A stretch of DNA of 64,000 nucleotides from Bradyrhizobium paxllaeri (GCF_001693515.2 NZ_CP042968.1:4340001-4404000), one strand, 5' to 3'. Positions 7,188-16,842 are shown, numbered from the stretch's first letter. Program-made: numbers and translations. Notes: generated by a model from the letters alone, not told the origin.

Positions 7188-9782
7188 ATGAAACCGCTTT
7201 CCGGCCTCAGTGAAGCCGAGGCAGCGGCGCGACTGCTAGCCGAGGGGCACAACGAGCTCCCCCAACCCGATCGACGCACGCCGTTTCGAATTGTGGTCGA
7301 GGTACTGCGCGAGCCGATGCTCGCGTTGCTGCTGGTCGGCGGCCTGGTCTATCTCGCGCTGGGCGACCTGAAAGAGGCGATTATCCTCGCCGCCTTCGCG
7401 ACCATGTCGATCGCGATCACCGTAGTGCAGGAGACGCGGACCGAGCGCGTGCTGGAGGCATTGCGGGACCTGACGAGCCCCCGCGCGCTCGTCATCCGCG
7501 ACGGAGAACGCAGGCGGATTGCCGGCCGGGACGTCGTGCGCGGCGACCTCATCGTTCTTTCCGAAGGCGACCGGGTGCCTGCCGACGCCGTTGTCCTGCA
7601 GTGCAGTGATCTGCAGGTCGACGAGTCGACCCTGACAGGCGAATCCGTGCCGGTTCGCAAGGTCGCTTGGGACGATCGCACCGGGTCGGGACCACACCGT
7701 CCGGGCGGCGATGACCTGCCGCAGGTCTTCTCTGGCTCGCTGGTCGTGCGGGGCTCCGCGCTGGCGGAAGTGACCGCCATCGGTACACAAAGCGAGATCG
7801 GCAAGATCGGTCAATCGCTGGCCACCCTTGAAACCGAACCGCCCCGCCTGCAGGCGCAAACCCGGCACGTCGTCACACTGTTTGCCGTGCTCGGCGGCGG
7901 CGTGAGCCTGCTCGCGGTTCTGCTCTACGGACTGATGCGTGGCGGGTGGCTGGATGCGGTGCTGGCCGGCATTGCGCTCGGCATGTCGATGCTCCCCGAG
8001 GAATTTCCTGTCGTCCTGACCGTCTTCATGGCCATGGGCGCGTGGCGAATTTCACTGGCGCGCGTGCTGACGCGGCGCGCGGCGGCGATCGAGACGCTGG
8101 GCTCGGCCACGGTGTTGTGTACCGACAAGACGGGTACCCTGACCGAGAACCGGATGACGATCGTCGAACTGAGGCTGAAGGATGAGACCATTTTTCGTCC
8201 CGCTCACTCTGAGGAGATGCCGATAGCATTCCGCACACTGAGCGAGTTCGGCCTGCTCGCGAGCGCTCCGGAGCCATACGATCCGATGGAGCGGGCATTC
8301 CATGTGCTCGCGTGCGAGCGGCTGACGGTGGCTTCGTATCAGCACCCGAACTGGAAGCTCGTTCACGCCTATGGTCTTCGCCCCGACCTGCTCGCCGTGA
8401 CGCATATCTGGCAAGCTGATAGCTCCCGGCAGGAGTACGTCGTCGCCGCCAAGGGCGCACCTGAAGCAATCGCTGGTCTTTGCAAGCTGAGCGCCACGGA
8501 TCGCACCGCGCTGACGCAATCCATCGATGCTATGGCTGCCAATGGTCTGCGCGTGTTGGGCGTCGCGCGCGCCACGCATATTGGCTCGACCTGGCCAACT
8601 TCACCGCATGAATTGACGTTTGAGTTCCTGGGACTGGTCGGCCTCGCCGATCCACTCCGCCCCAGCGTGATTGAGGCCGTACGTGAATGCCAGTCAGCCG
8701 GCATCAAGGCCGTGATGATCACTGGCGATTACCCCGCAACCGCAAAGGCGATCGCCCATCAGGCCGGGCTTGCACGCGGTGAACTCATCACCGGCGCCGA
8801 GCTCGGGAAGCTGAGCGAGGCGGAGTTGGCAACGCAGGTGGAAACGGCAAGCGTTTTCGCCCGGATCATGCCGGAGCAGAAGCTCCGCATCGTCAATGCC
8901 TACAAGGATAATGGCGAGGTCGTCGCGATGACCGGCGACGGCGTCAACGATGCACCTTCTCTGAAGGCGGCCCATATCGGTATCGCCATGGGCGGCCGCG
9001 GAACAGACGTGGCGCGCGAAGCCTCAGCAATCGTGCTTCTCGACGACGATTTCGGTTCGATCGTCAAGGCGATCCGCCTCGGCCGGCGCATCTACGACAA
9101 TTTGCGCAAGGCAATGAGCTTCATTCTGGCGGTTCATGTGCCCATCGCAGGTCTGGCACTGCTGCCATTGCTGTTCGGCACGCCGCTTCTGCTCGGGCCC
9201 ATTCATATTGCCTTCCTCGAAATGGTTATTGATCCCGTGTGCTCGTTGGTGTTCGAGGCCGAGACCGAGGAAGAAGATGTCATGCACCGGCCTCCCCGCG
9301 CGCCCGACGAGCCGCTGTTCTCGTGGGCGCTGATCGGCTGGAGCGTATTGCAGGGCACGGTTGCGTTCGTGCTCGTGGCCGCCATCTATGTGATGGCACT
9401 GCGCTCCGGCATGCCGGTGCCGGAAGTGCGCGCGCTGACGTTCTTTTCGCTCGTCGTGGTGATCGTCAGCCTGATCCTGGTCAATCGCTCCTTCAGTCCC
9501 TCGCTGCTGACGGCGTTTCGCCGGCAAAACCGGACTTTGGCCGCGGTGCTGGCCGCTGTTGCCGCCATTTCGGCTCTCACGCTGCTTTGGCCCGCAGCAA
9601 GCAAGCTCTTTGCGTTTGGACCACTGCACGCCGATGACATCGCCCTGACGCTCGGCGCGGGATTGATGGCGCTGATCATCCTGGAAATGTTCAAGCCGGT
9701 GCTGCGCCCACGGCTGCAATCCTGGAACCGGAAAATGCAACCCCTTGCGCTGGATCAAACGCGCAAATCCACGGGACGCTAG
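7188..9782 (+). CDS. P-type cation-transporting ATPase (P2-like)
   Basis: An 864-residue inner-membrane pump. An N-terminal cation-ATPase domain (GLSEAEAAARLLAEGHNEL) is followed by the actuator motif TGES, the phosphorylation motif DKTGTLTENRM with Asp313, and the hinge MTGDGVNDAPSLKAA. Membrane segment 4 carries PEEFP rather than PEGLP, and the segment-6 region reads FLEMVIDPVCSLVFEAE. These differ from classical calcium or sodium pumps, so the ion is uncertain. It is the largest gene of the 5942 operon. A FixK-like site lies in its 3' end. Confidence 0.88.
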   Translation: MKPLSGLSEAEAAARLLAEGHNELPQPDRRTPFRIVVEVLREPMLALLLVGGLVYLALGDLKEAIILAAFATMSIAITVVQETRTERVLEALRDLTSPRALVIRDGERRRIAGRDVVRGDLIVLSEGDRVPADAVVLQCSDLQVDESTLTGESVPVRKVAWDDRTGSGPHRPGGDDLPQVFSGSLVVRGSALAEVTAIGTQSEIGKIGQSLATLETEPPRLQAQTRHVVTLFAVLGGGVSLLAVLLYGLMRGGWLDAVLAGIALGMSMLPEEFPVVLTVFMAMGAWRISLARVLTRRAAAIETLGSATVLCTDKTGTLTENRMTIVELRLKDETIFRPAHSEEMPIAFRTLSEFGLLASAPEPYDPMERAFHVLACERLTVASYQHPNWKLVHAYGLRPDLLAVTHIWQADSSRQEYVVAAKGAPEAIAGLCKLSATDRTALTQSIDAMAANGLRVLGVARATHIGSTWPTSPHELTFEFLGLVGLADPLRPSVIEAVRECQSAGIKAVMITGDYPATAKAIAHQAGLARGELITGAELGKLSEAELATQVETASVFARIMPEQKLRIVNAYKDNGEVVAMTGDGVNDAPSLKAAHIGIAMGGRGTDVAREASAIVLLDDDFGSIVKAIRLGRRIYDNLRKAMSFILAVHVPIAGLALLPLLFGTPLLLGPIHIAFLEMVIDPVCSLVFEAETEEEDVMHRPPRAPDEPLFSWALIGWSVLQGTVAFVLVAAIYVMALRSGMPVPEVRALTFFSLVVVIVSLILVNRSFSPSLLTAFRRQNRTLAAVLAAVAAISALTLLWPAASKLFAFGPLHADDIALTLGAGLMALIILEMFKPVLRPRLQSWNRKMQPLALDQTRKSTGR
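9745..9758 (+). promoter_or_regulatory. FixK-like box (one change) before the universal stress gene
   Basis: TTGCGCTGGATCAA differs from TTGA-N6-TCAA at one position that is known to vary as A or C in Bradyrhizobium FixK2 sites. It lies in the end of the ATPase gene. The predicted start near 9793 is 16 nt before the next ATG, so it could give that gene its own promoter. Confidence 0.4.
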
Positions 9783-9808
9783 ATTGTCTTCCGAAACAGG
9801 AGAATCCC

Positions 9809-10648
9809 ATGGCGTTCAAGGACATATTGCTGACACTGACGAGTTATCCCGAGCCTACCCCTGTCGCAGTCACGGAGGAGGCAGTCTCCATTGCCGCGAG
9901 TCTCGGCGCTCATCTTGCCGCCGTCGCATGCGAGGTACACGTTGAAATACCCGGGCATTTTCTTTCCGGCTCGGTCGCAAATATCCCCGGCCTTATTGCC
10001 GGCGAAGCCGAAAAGAGCCGCAAGAACGCCAAGGAGATACTGGCTGATTTCGACGCCGCTGCGAGCAAGGCTGGCATTCTTCACGAGACCTATCTCGAGC
10101 GATGCCCGACCTACGCTGTACCGGACATGCTGGTCGACTATGCAAGGCTGCGTGATCTCACCATCGTCCCGGTGCCGGAAAATAGCGACCAGTGGTATGC
10201 TGAGCAGGTGATATTCGGATCAGGCCGGCCTACGCTTGTCCTGCCCGAGGGCCCTCACCCACGTCCCTTCCAGCTCGGAACGGTTGCGGTTGCCTGGGAT
10301 TTCAGCCGCGGCGCCGCCCGCGCGATTTCGGATTCGCTTCCGCTGCTGGAGAAGGCAAAGAAGGTGCGCATCGTAACCGTCACCAACGAGAAGAAGCTCG
10401 ATAACAAGCATTCGGCCGAAGAGCTGGCAAAGAACCTAGCCCGTCACGGCATCGATGTGGTGCTGGACAAAGTCGACGCCGCGGGGCGGGGGATCGGTGA
10501 GGTTTTGGAAGCCTATACGGTTTCGCAGAAGATCGACGTCCTCGTGATGGGGGCCTACGGGACCTCGCGTTGGCGCGAGTTTATCCTGGGCGGCGCCACC
10601 CAGAGCCTGCTGTCAAAGCCGCCCCTTCCAATCATGTTTTCGCATTGA
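9809..10648 (+). CDS. Universal stress protein (UspA-like, ~tandem length)
   Basis: A 279-residue soluble protein starting at an ATG after AGGAGAATCCC. The N-terminal half begins MAFKDILLTLTSYPEPTPVA. The C-terminal half has a UspA-like nucleotide-binding end, VLVMGAYGTSRWREFILGG, followed by the hydrophobic LPIMFSH strand. It is similar in size and end motif to the two other stress proteins in this island (15910 and 23961). Such proteins support survival under growth arrest or low oxygen in other bacteria. It ends the 5942 operon. Confidence 0.85.
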   Translation: MAFKDILLTLTSYPEPTPVAVTEEAVSIAASLGAHLAAVACEVHVEIPGHFLSGSVANIPGLIAGEAEKSRKNAKEILADFDAAASKAGILHETYLERCPTYAVPDMLVDYARLRDLTIVPVPENSDQWYAEQVIFGSGRPTLVLPEGPHPRPFQLGTVAVAWDFSRGAARAISDSLPLLEKAKKVRIVTVTNEKKLDNKHSAEELAKNLARHGIDVVLDKVDAAGRGIGEVLEAYTVSQKIDVLVMGAYGTSRWREFILGGATQSLLSKPPLPIMFSH

Positions 10649-10658
10649 CGCTCAACCG

Positions 10659-10693
10659 TTGCCGCGCGCGGCGTCATCGCGCCGCCGCGGCAA
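10659..10693. terminator. Inverted repeat between convergent genes
   Basis: TTGCCGCG (10659-10666) pairs with CGCGGCAA (10686-10693), and inner GC-rich arms pair as well. It lies between the stops of the stress gene and the CoA-ligase gene, where a bidirectional terminator is expected. There is no long U-tract. Confidence 0.5.
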
Positions 10694-10706
10694 GCTCAAG
10701 CAACGA

Positions 10707-13400
10707 TTAGAGCGCCAGCCTGACGTTGCAGATGTCGTGCTCGACCGGGTCTGTCTTCACCTCAAAGCCGAGGCTGCGACACATCGCCAGCATGACCGTG
10801 TTCTCGGCGAGCACGTCGCCGGAGATGGCTTTGAGGCCTTCCGACTTGGCGTATTCGATGATCAATTGCATCAATACCCAGCCGAGGCCCCTGCCCTTGA
10901 GGTCCGAGCGCAACAGGATCGCGTACTCGCCGCTTTCGTAGATCGAGTCGGAATGGATCCTGACGACGCCGACGAGTTCATTGGTCGCTTCGTCGAACGC
11001 GACAAAGGCCATCGCCCGTGCATAGTCGAGCTGGGTCAGGCGGGCGATGAACTCGTGGGAAAACTCCTTCATAGGTGCAAAAAATCGCAGCCGCAAATCG
11101 TGCATCGTGACATGCTTCAGCATGTCGTGGATCAGCGGCTCGTCCTCGGGGCGGATCGGACGAACGAATACGCGCCAGCCGTCCTTGACCTCGATGTGGC
11201 GCTGCCATTGCGAGGGATATGGGCGTACGGCGAAATTCGCAGGCCCCGAACCGCGGAACTTGCGCTCGACACGTCCGATCACGACACGCGCATCGACGGC
11301 GAGCACGCCCGCTTCATCGGCCAGCAGCGGATTGATGTCGAGCCCGCGGATTTCCGGAATATCGGCGGCCATCTGCGCGAGCTTGACCAGGACCATCGCC
11401 ACCGCATCCTGCTTCACCGCCGGCACGTCGCGATAGGCGCGCAGCAGCCGGGAGACGCGGGTGCGCTCGATCAGGCTGCGCGCCAGTTGCAGGTCGAGCG
11501 GCGGCAGCGCCAGCGCCTTGTCATTGATGATCTCGACCGCCGTGCCACCGCGGCCGAACACGACGACGGTGCCGAACGTCGGATCGTCGGCGAGGCCGAG
11601 AATGAGTTCGCGCGCCTTGGCCCGCACCACCATCGCCTGCACCATCACGCCCGCAATCCGCGCCTCCGGCCGTAGCGATCGTGCCCGCTCCAAAATCTCG
11701 CCGGCTGCCTTGCGCACGGCATCTGCGTTGGTGAGGTTGAGTACGACGCCGCCGACGTCGGACTTGTGCGCGATGTCGCGCGACATGATCTTGAGCACAA
11801 CAGTCGATCCCTGCGCGAAGATCGCATTCGCATGCGCGACCGCCTCGTCGACGTCAGCAGCTGCGAAGGTCGGCACGGCCGCGATATCATAGGCATCGAG
11901 GAGCTGCTTGACCTCGATCGGATCGAGCCAGGAGCGGTCATCAGCCAGTGCTGCGGTCACGATCTTCCGCGCCGCGTCCACGTCCGGCGCAAAGTCGCTC
12001 GGCATCGCGGGTGGCACCTGCGCCAGCGCCTCCACGAGCTCGCGATGCCGGACCAGATGCATGAAGCCGCGCACCGCGTCGCCCTCGGTCGGATAGTTCG
12101 GAATACCGGCGTCGCTGAGCAACTTGCCGATCGATGGTTCCGCGCCGACCCAGACCGCGAGCACGGGTTTGGGCAGCATGCGGCGTTCGGCACGGTATTT
12201 CTGGACCACGCCGGTCACGGTCGCGGCAATCTCATCGGCGCGCGCGATTGCCGTCTGGACATTCATCACCAGCACGGCGTCGTTGCTCGTATCGGCCAGT
12301 AACGCCTCCAGCGCCACGGCATAGCGGTCGGCATCGGCGTCACCGACAATGTCCACCGGGTTTGACTTGGACCATGTCGGAGGCAGCGCGGCATCCAGCC
12401 GCTCGCGCGTCTCCGGCGAAAGCTGGGCGGAGATGCCTCCGAGTTCGGCCAGCCGGTCGATGGCGAGCACGCCTATGCCGCCGCCATTGGTCAGGATCGC
12501 CAGCCGCTTGCCGGGTGGGGATTTGAGCCGTGCAAGCGTTTCCGCGCAGTCGAACAGCTCGCCAAGATCGGAGACGCGCAGGACGCCGGCGCGCTGAAAT
12601 GCGGCATCGTAGACGGCGTCTGCCCCGGCCAGTGCGCCGGTATGCGTTGCCGCCGCCCGCGCGCCTTGCGCCATGCGGCCCGACTTGACGACGACGACCG
12701 GTTTGACCCGGGCGGCGGCGCGGGCCGCTGACATGAACTTGCGGGCATCCTTGATCGCTTCGATGTAAAGCAGAATGGCGTTGGTCTTTTCATCCAGCGC
12801 GAAGTAGTCGAGCAGATCGGCGATATCGACATCGAGCTGGTCGCCAATCGAAACAATGCCGGAAAAACCAACGGACCGCTGCGCCGCCCAATCCACCATG
12901 CCAGCGGCGATGGCGCCGGATTGCGAGATCAGCGCCAGATGTCCCGCGACCGGTATATGTGCCGAGAAGCTGGCATTGAGGCTGACGCCCGGCATCATGA
13001 TGCCCAGACAATTCGGACCGATCAGCCGCATGCCGTATTTCTGCGCGGCCCATTCCGCCGCCTCCGCCAGCGAATCCGGGCCATGGCCGAGCCCGGCACT
13101 GACAATGACCGCGCCTGCCGCGCCGCGGCGACCCGCTTCATCGATGAGACCCGCGATGGTGCGCGCCGGCGCGGTGAGGACAACCAGTTCCGGCGCAAAC
13201 GCCAGTTTGGCGATACTATCGACGGTCGCGACACCATCGATCTCGTGATAACGCGAATTGACGAGACCGAATTCTCCTTTGAATTGAGCTTTACGAATAT
13301 TGTTGAGAATGGCACGGCCGACCGAGCCGTGACGGGGGCTGGCCCCGACCAGTGCGACGGAATGCGGCGAAAGCAGATTGCTCAGGCGATAGGTGGACAT
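10707..13400 (-). CDS. CoA-ligase/ATP-grasp protein fused to a GNAT acetyltransferase
   Basis: An 897-residue protein starting at MSTYRLSNLL; earlier in-frame sequence is not protein-like. Domains in order are a CoA-binding Rossmann domain (LVGASPRHGSVGRAI), a succinyl-CoA-ligase-like region (ALISQSGAIAAGMVDWA), an ATP-grasp domain (VVLKIMSRDIAHKSDVGGVV), and a C-terminal GNAT domain ending near RSDLKGRGLGWVLMQLIIEY. This is the architecture of ADP-forming acetate-CoA-ligase-like protein lysine acetyltransferases (Pat type). The natural substrate may be metabolic enzymes such as acyl-CoA synthetases. It lies downstream of phaC and may be read with it, 104 bp away. Confidence 0.87.
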   Translation of the reverse strand: MSTYRLSNLLSPHSVALVGASPRHGSVGRAILNNIRKAQFKGEFGLVNSRYHEIDGVATVDSIAKLAFAPELVVLTAPARTIAGLIDEAGRRGAAGAVIVSAGLGHGPDSLAEAAEWAAQKYGMRLIGPNCLGIMMPGVSLNASFSAHIPVAGHLALISQSGAIAAGMVDWAAQRSVGFSGIVSIGDQLDVDIADLLDYFALDEKTNAILLYIEAIKDARKFMSAARAAARVKPVVVVKSGRMAQGARAAATHTGALAGADAVYDAAFQRAGVLRVSDLGELFDCAETLARLKSPPGKRLAILTNGGGIGVLAIDRLAELGGISAQLSPETRERLDAALPPTWSKSNPVDIVGDADADRYAVALEALLADTSNDAVLVMNVQTAIARADEIAATVTGVVQKYRAERRMLPKPVLAVWVGAEPSIGKLLSDAGIPNYPTEGDAVRGFMHLVRHRELVEALAQVPPAMPSDFAPDVDAARKIVTAALADDRSWLDPIEVKQLLDAYDIAAVPTFAAADVDEAVAHANAIFAQGSTVVLKIMSRDIAHKSDVGGVVLNLTNADAVRKAAGEILERARSLRPEARIAGVMVQAMVVRAKARELILGLADDPTFGTVVVFGRGGTAVEIINDKALALPPLDLQLARSLIERTRVSRLLRAYRDVPAVKQDAVAMVLVKLAQMAADIPEIRGLDINPLLADEAGVLAVDARVVIGRVERKFRGSGPANFAVRPYPSQWQRHIEVKDGWRVFVRPIRPEDEPLIHDMLKHVTMHDLRLRFFAPMKEFSHEFIARLTQLDYARAMAFVAFDEATNELVGVVRIHSDSIYESGEYAILLRSDLKGRGLGWVLMQLIIEYAKSEGLKAISGDVLAENTVMLAMCRSLGFEVKTDPVEHDICNVRLAL

Positions 13401-13504
13401 CCGTTCTCCAGTGTCGGTAGGTCGCTGCCCTTCGCGCGGCAGGTTAACCCGGAACGGTCGCAGCGTGATGACAAATCGCACTCGGCTTGGCGATCGGACC
13501 CGCG

Positions 13505-15364
13505 TCAATGGCGAACGTAGTCGCCGGGAGCCTCGGGCAAGTGTTCTGCCTGCACGGCTTGGGTGCCCATGCGCGGTGGCTCGGATGGCTCGCCGGATCG
13601 TCCGGAGAGCCACTTGGTCCATTCGGGCCACCAAGATCCTTCGACCGCCCGCACCATGGTCCGCCATTCATCGGGACCGACATATCTGGCATCCGCTGCC
13701 TTGGTCCTGATCCGGTACGTATGCCCTTCTTCGCCCGGAGGAGCCACGATTCCTGCATTATGGCCGCCGCTGGCGAGAACAAAGGTCACATCGGCATCGA
13801 CCTGATAGTGGATCTTGTAGACGGACTTCCACGGCGCGACGTGATCGCGAACGGTGCCCACCACGAACATCGGCGTATGTATGTCCGACAGCGAGATCGG
13901 TTTGCCCTCGACGAGGTATCGTCCGCCGGCAAGGTCGTTGTCGAGGAACAGTTTGCGCAGATATTCCGAATGCATCCGGTATGGCAGGCGCGTGGCATCG
14001 GCATTCCAGGCCATCAGGTCGCTTGGCGCGGCCCGCTCCCCCATCAAATAGTCGCGCGTCAGCCGCGACCAGATCAGATCGTTGGAACGCAGCAACTGGA
14101 ATGCTCCCGCCATCTGCGTGGTATCGAGCACGCCGCGCTCCCACATCATGTCCTCAAGGAACGCAACCTGGCTTTCGTTGATGAACAGCGTCAGTTCACC
14201 GGCCTCGGTGAAGTCGGTTTGTGCGGCCAGCAGGCTGATCGACTTCAAGCGCTCGTCGCCATTGCGCGCCATGGAGGCGGCAGCGATCGCGAGCAGCGTT
14301 CCGCCGAGGCAATAACCCAGCGCTTGCACCTGCCGACCCGGCACAATACCGCCGATCGCATCGAGCGCCGCGTCAACGCCCAGCTTTCTATAGTCGTCAA
14401 AAGCGATGTCGCGATCACCAGCTTCCGGATTGCGCCACGAGATCATGAAGACGGTGAAGCCTTCGCCGGTGAGATATTTGACCAGCGAGTTCTGCGGCGA
14501 CAGATCGAGAATGTAGTATTTCATGATCCAGGCCGGCACGATCAGAACCGGTTCCGGATGCACCTTGTCGGTGGTCGGGTAATACTGGATCAACTCGATC
14601 AGCTCGTTGCGGAACACGACTTTGCCGGGCGATGTGGCGACGGTTTCGCCGACGACAAACTCTCCTGTTGTGATCGGGCCGAGGCCTGCCGAAACCAGGC
14701 GTGTCCAGTCGCTCCAGAAATTCTGCCAGCCGCGCAGGAAATTGCCACCGCCGCTCTCCAGCATTCGCCGCAGCACTTCCGGATTGGTCGCGGCGAAATT
14801 GGAGGGCGACATCACGTCCAGCATTTGTCGGACTGAGAACTCGACGATTGCCTCGTTCTGCTTCGAGACACCGCGCATGCCCGTGGTCGCGTTGTGCCAC
14901 CATCGATCGGCGAGCAGAAAGGCCTGGGCCATCAGATTGAACGGTAGTAGTTCCCACTCCGGTCGCCCGAAGCGCTTGTCCTGCGGCTGGGGTTTGATCA
15001 GCGACCATGGCCCTTGGCCAGGCGAGAGGAAATGCTGCGACGCGTCGAACAAGCGCCTGACGTTGAGCAGGGCTTGCTGCGCGATCTCGATCTGCCGCTG
15101 CGGCGCCGCGGCCAGGTGTAATAGCCAGTCCATATAGGCCAGCGACAGTGCGGCTGGCGAAATGCCGCCGCTCAGGCGTGCCAGCATGGCATGCAAAGCG
15201 CGGTCGGCTTGATATGTCTCGGTGCTATCGGCACCTGCCCTCAACGCGGAGACCTGTGGTTCGACCGTGGCTGCCGGCTGCCGGCCATCGCTCTGCTCTG
15301 CGGAACGGGGATGAAGCGGCAAGACGGCGACTTCCGCCGTCGGCAGGGTCGATTTCCGGTCCAT
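13505..15364 (-). CDS. phaC: Poly(3-hydroxyalkanoate) synthase, class I
   Basis: A 619-residue granule-bound polymerase that joins (R)-3-hydroxyacyl-CoA units into polyester. The catalytic lipase-box-like motif GYCLGG carries Cys352. The conserved region PAWIMKYYILDLSPQNSLVKYL and a C-terminal HVAPWKSVYK catalytic segment are present, with the His in SGGHNAG. The length is normal for class I. Its start is 13 nt after the phasin gene, so the two form one transcript, and the predicted promoter carries a perfect FixK box. Polymer storage as an electron sink at low oxygen fits this setting. Confidence 0.93.
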   Translation of the reverse strand: MDRKSTLPTAEVAVLPLHPRSAEQSDGRQPAATVEPQVSALRAGADSTETYQADRALHAMLARLSGGISPAALSLAYMDWLLHLAAAPQRQIEIAQQALLNVRRLFDASQHFLSPGQGPWSLIKPQPQDKRFGRPEWELLPFNLMAQAFLLADRWWHNATTGMRGVSKQNEAIVEFSVRQMLDVMSPSNFAATNPEVLRRMLESGGGNFLRGWQNFWSDWTRLVSAGLGPITTGEFVVGETVATSPGKVVFRNELIELIQYYPTTDKVHPEPVLIVPAWIMKYYILDLSPQNSLVKYLTGEGFTVFMISWRNPEAGDRDIAFDDYRKLGVDAALDAIGGIVPGRQVQALGYCLGGTLLAIAAASMARNGDERLKSISLLAAQTDFTEAGELTLFINESQVAFLEDMMWERGVLDTTQMAGAFQLLRSNDLIWSRLTRDYLMGERAAPSDLMAWNADATRLPYRMHSEYLRKLFLDNDLAGGRYLVEGKPISLSDIHTPMFVVGTVRDHVAPWKSVYKIHYQVDADVTFVLASGGHNAGIVAPPGEEGHTYRIRTKAADARYVGPDEWRTMVRAVEGSWWPEWTKWLSGRSGEPSEPPRMGTQAVQAEHLPEAPGDYVRH

Positions 15365-15377
15365 GCTGGTTAGCCGA

Positions 15378-15746
15378 TCAGTTCAGGGAGCGGCCATTGA
15401 TCAAATTCGACGTGGCCGCGATCATCCGCTCGCCATGCTTGAACAGCCGCTCGGAGTCACGGCGGAAGAAGTCGAGCTGATGCTGGCCGCATTCCTGGCA
15501 CATGGTCTGGATGTCCTTTACAGAGTGCGCGCCGGCCATTTTCGCGACGAACTCCGTGCACAGATGCATCTCGGTTCGCGTTCGTTCCAGCATCTCGTCA
15601 CCGAGAAATACCAGCTCCGCTAACATCATCTTCTGCGCACCGAGCATGAACTCCAACGCGCCCTGGTTCAGCTTGGTGGCTTCGGCTTCCCCATTTGCGA
15701 CGGTCGGAAAGGAACCGGAAGCTACCCGCTCAGACAGTTCTGCCAT
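15378..15746 (-). CDS. Phasin-like PHA-granule protein
   Basis: A 122-residue helical protein starting at MAELSERVAS after a GGAGATTGTC ribosome-binding site. A longer in-frame ATG at 15806 overlaps the FixK box and is rejected. The body has phasin-type amphipathic helices (EFMLGAQKMMLAELVFLG, FVAKMAGAHSVKDIQTM) and a C-terminal FKHGERMIAAT. It contains three cysteines. Such proteins coat polyester granules and control their size. Its position directly before phaC supports the assignment. Confidence 0.85.
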   Translation of the reverse strand: MAELSERVASGSFPTVANGEAEATKLNQGALEFMLGAQKMMLAELVFLGDEMLERTRTEMHLCTEFVAKMAGAHSVKDIQTMCQECGQHQLDFFRRDSERLFKHGERMIAATSNLINGRSLN

Positions 15747-15805
15747 GACAATCTCCGATCTCCAGGTTTTCGCCGAAATGATATTGACCGGCTTCGGATC
15801 CAACA

Positions 15806-15819
15806 TTGAGGTGCATCAA
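15806..15819 (-). promoter_or_regulatory. FixK/FNR box for the phasin-phaC operon
   Basis: TTGAGGTGCATCAA is a perfect site. The predicted start near 15771 leaves a 25-nt leader before the phasin ATG at 15746. Confidence 0.82.
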
Positions 15820-15909
15820 ACTGGCGTCATTGCGACGCCAGCCGCAGCCGAAAGACATGCGACAAGGAACTCACACGGACAAAAAGTCACATCCCGTTCC
15901 CGTCCGATA

Positions 15910-16743
15910 TCAGTGCGACATCAGCACCGGTACGGTCATGCTGTCGAACATGCTGCGCGTGACGCCGCCCAGAATTCGCTCCTGCAATCGCGAATGGCCG
16001 TACCCACCCATCACCAGGAGACCCATATTGCTTTCGGCCGCGATCGACAGAATGGCGCCCTGAACATTGCCGCGGTCCGTCGTCAGCCGTTGCACCCGGG
16101 CGGCAATGCCGCGCCGCGCCAAATGCGCGGCGAGCTGGCCTGAGGACGCTTCGCTCTCCTCCTCATTGACCGCAATCACGGTCACGGCATTCGCGCCCAT
16201 CAGAAACGGCATCGCATCGCGCAACGCACGGGCCGCAAGGCGGCTGCCGTCCCAGGCAATGCCGACGTAATGGGCGTCAAGCGGTCCCTTATGGATATAG
16301 GGAACCATCAGCATCGGCCCACCGGAATTGAACAGGATCTGCTGCGGAATCTCGTTGTCGTAACTGGTTCTTGAGGGGTTGGGCTGCAGCACGATTGTCA
16401 TGTCGTAAAGCCGGGCAAGCGAGCTGATGGTCCGCCCGGCGTCGGCAGGAATTGTCACGAAGCTCCTGACGCCGTAGGCGATTTTGGCGAGCTTGGCCTC
16501 GATCTCGAACATGGCGATCGCGGCGTTCGCTCGTTCCTGGGCGCGATCCTGTTCAGCCCCCATGACGGCTCCAACAGCGGCGGCGCCGCCCTCGACAATC
16601 ATCCCGACGGCACTCCTCGCTTCATAGCCGATGGCTATCGCATCGAGGTGCGAGCGGCGTGCAACGGTCAGGGCAACAGCGACGTCGATCACCGGCCGCA
16701 TCTGACGCTCTGAGGGAATATGAACCAGAATGTTCCTGAACAT
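15910..16743 (-). CDS. Universal stress protein (UspA family)
   Basis: A 277-residue protein starting at MFRNILVHIPSERQMRP after a GGGAG site 7 nt upstream; the ATG two codons earlier is too close to that site. The C-terminal half ends with LVMGGYGHSRLQERILGG and a PVLMSH strand, the nucleotide-binding UspA end. Like the other two stress proteins here it is about twice the size of a single UspA domain. A perfect FixK box lies 86 bp upstream, so low-oxygen induction is likely. Confidence 0.87.
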   Translation of the reverse strand: MFRNILVHIPSERQMRPVIDVAVALTVARRSHLDAIAIGYEARSAVGMIVEGGAAAVGAVMGAEQDRAQERANAAIAMFEIEAKLAKIAYGVRSFVTIPADAGRTISSLARLYDMTIVLQPNPSRTSYDNEIPQQILFNSGGPMLMVPYIHKGPLDAHYVGIAWDGSRLAARALRDAMPFLMGANAVTVIAVNEEESEASSGQLAAHLARRGIAARVQRLTTDRGNVQGAILSIAAESNMGLLVMGGYGHSRLQERILGGVTRSMFDSMTVPVLMSH

Positions 16744-16828
16744 CGCCATTCTCCCACACATTCGCGGGGCGCTGACGGCCCCGTCCCGATTATGCCGGCA
16801 AAGATAAACGATGGACGGAGGGCCGAGG

Positions 16829-16842
16829 TTGACCCACATCAA
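16829..16842 (-). promoter_or_regulatory. FixK/FNR box for the stress-protein gene
   Basis: TTGACCCACATCAA is a perfect site, with predicted transcription from about 16794 toward the ATG at 16743. Confidence 0.8.

Noticed and set aside
9471..9484. CTGATCCTGGTCAA, a one-change FixK-like site inside the P-type ATPase gene
   Set aside because: It is in the middle of coding sequence (Leu-Ile-Leu-Val-Asn) with no nearby start codon to drive; likely chance.
13487..14836. Long open frame antisense to phaC
   Set aside because: Overlaps a strong phaC with Cys352 lipase-type box; no ribosome-binding site or domain.
15747..15806. Earlier phasin ATG at 15806
   Set aside because: It overlaps the FixK box at 15806-15819 and lacks a ribosome-binding site; the ATG at 15746 has GGAGATTGTC.
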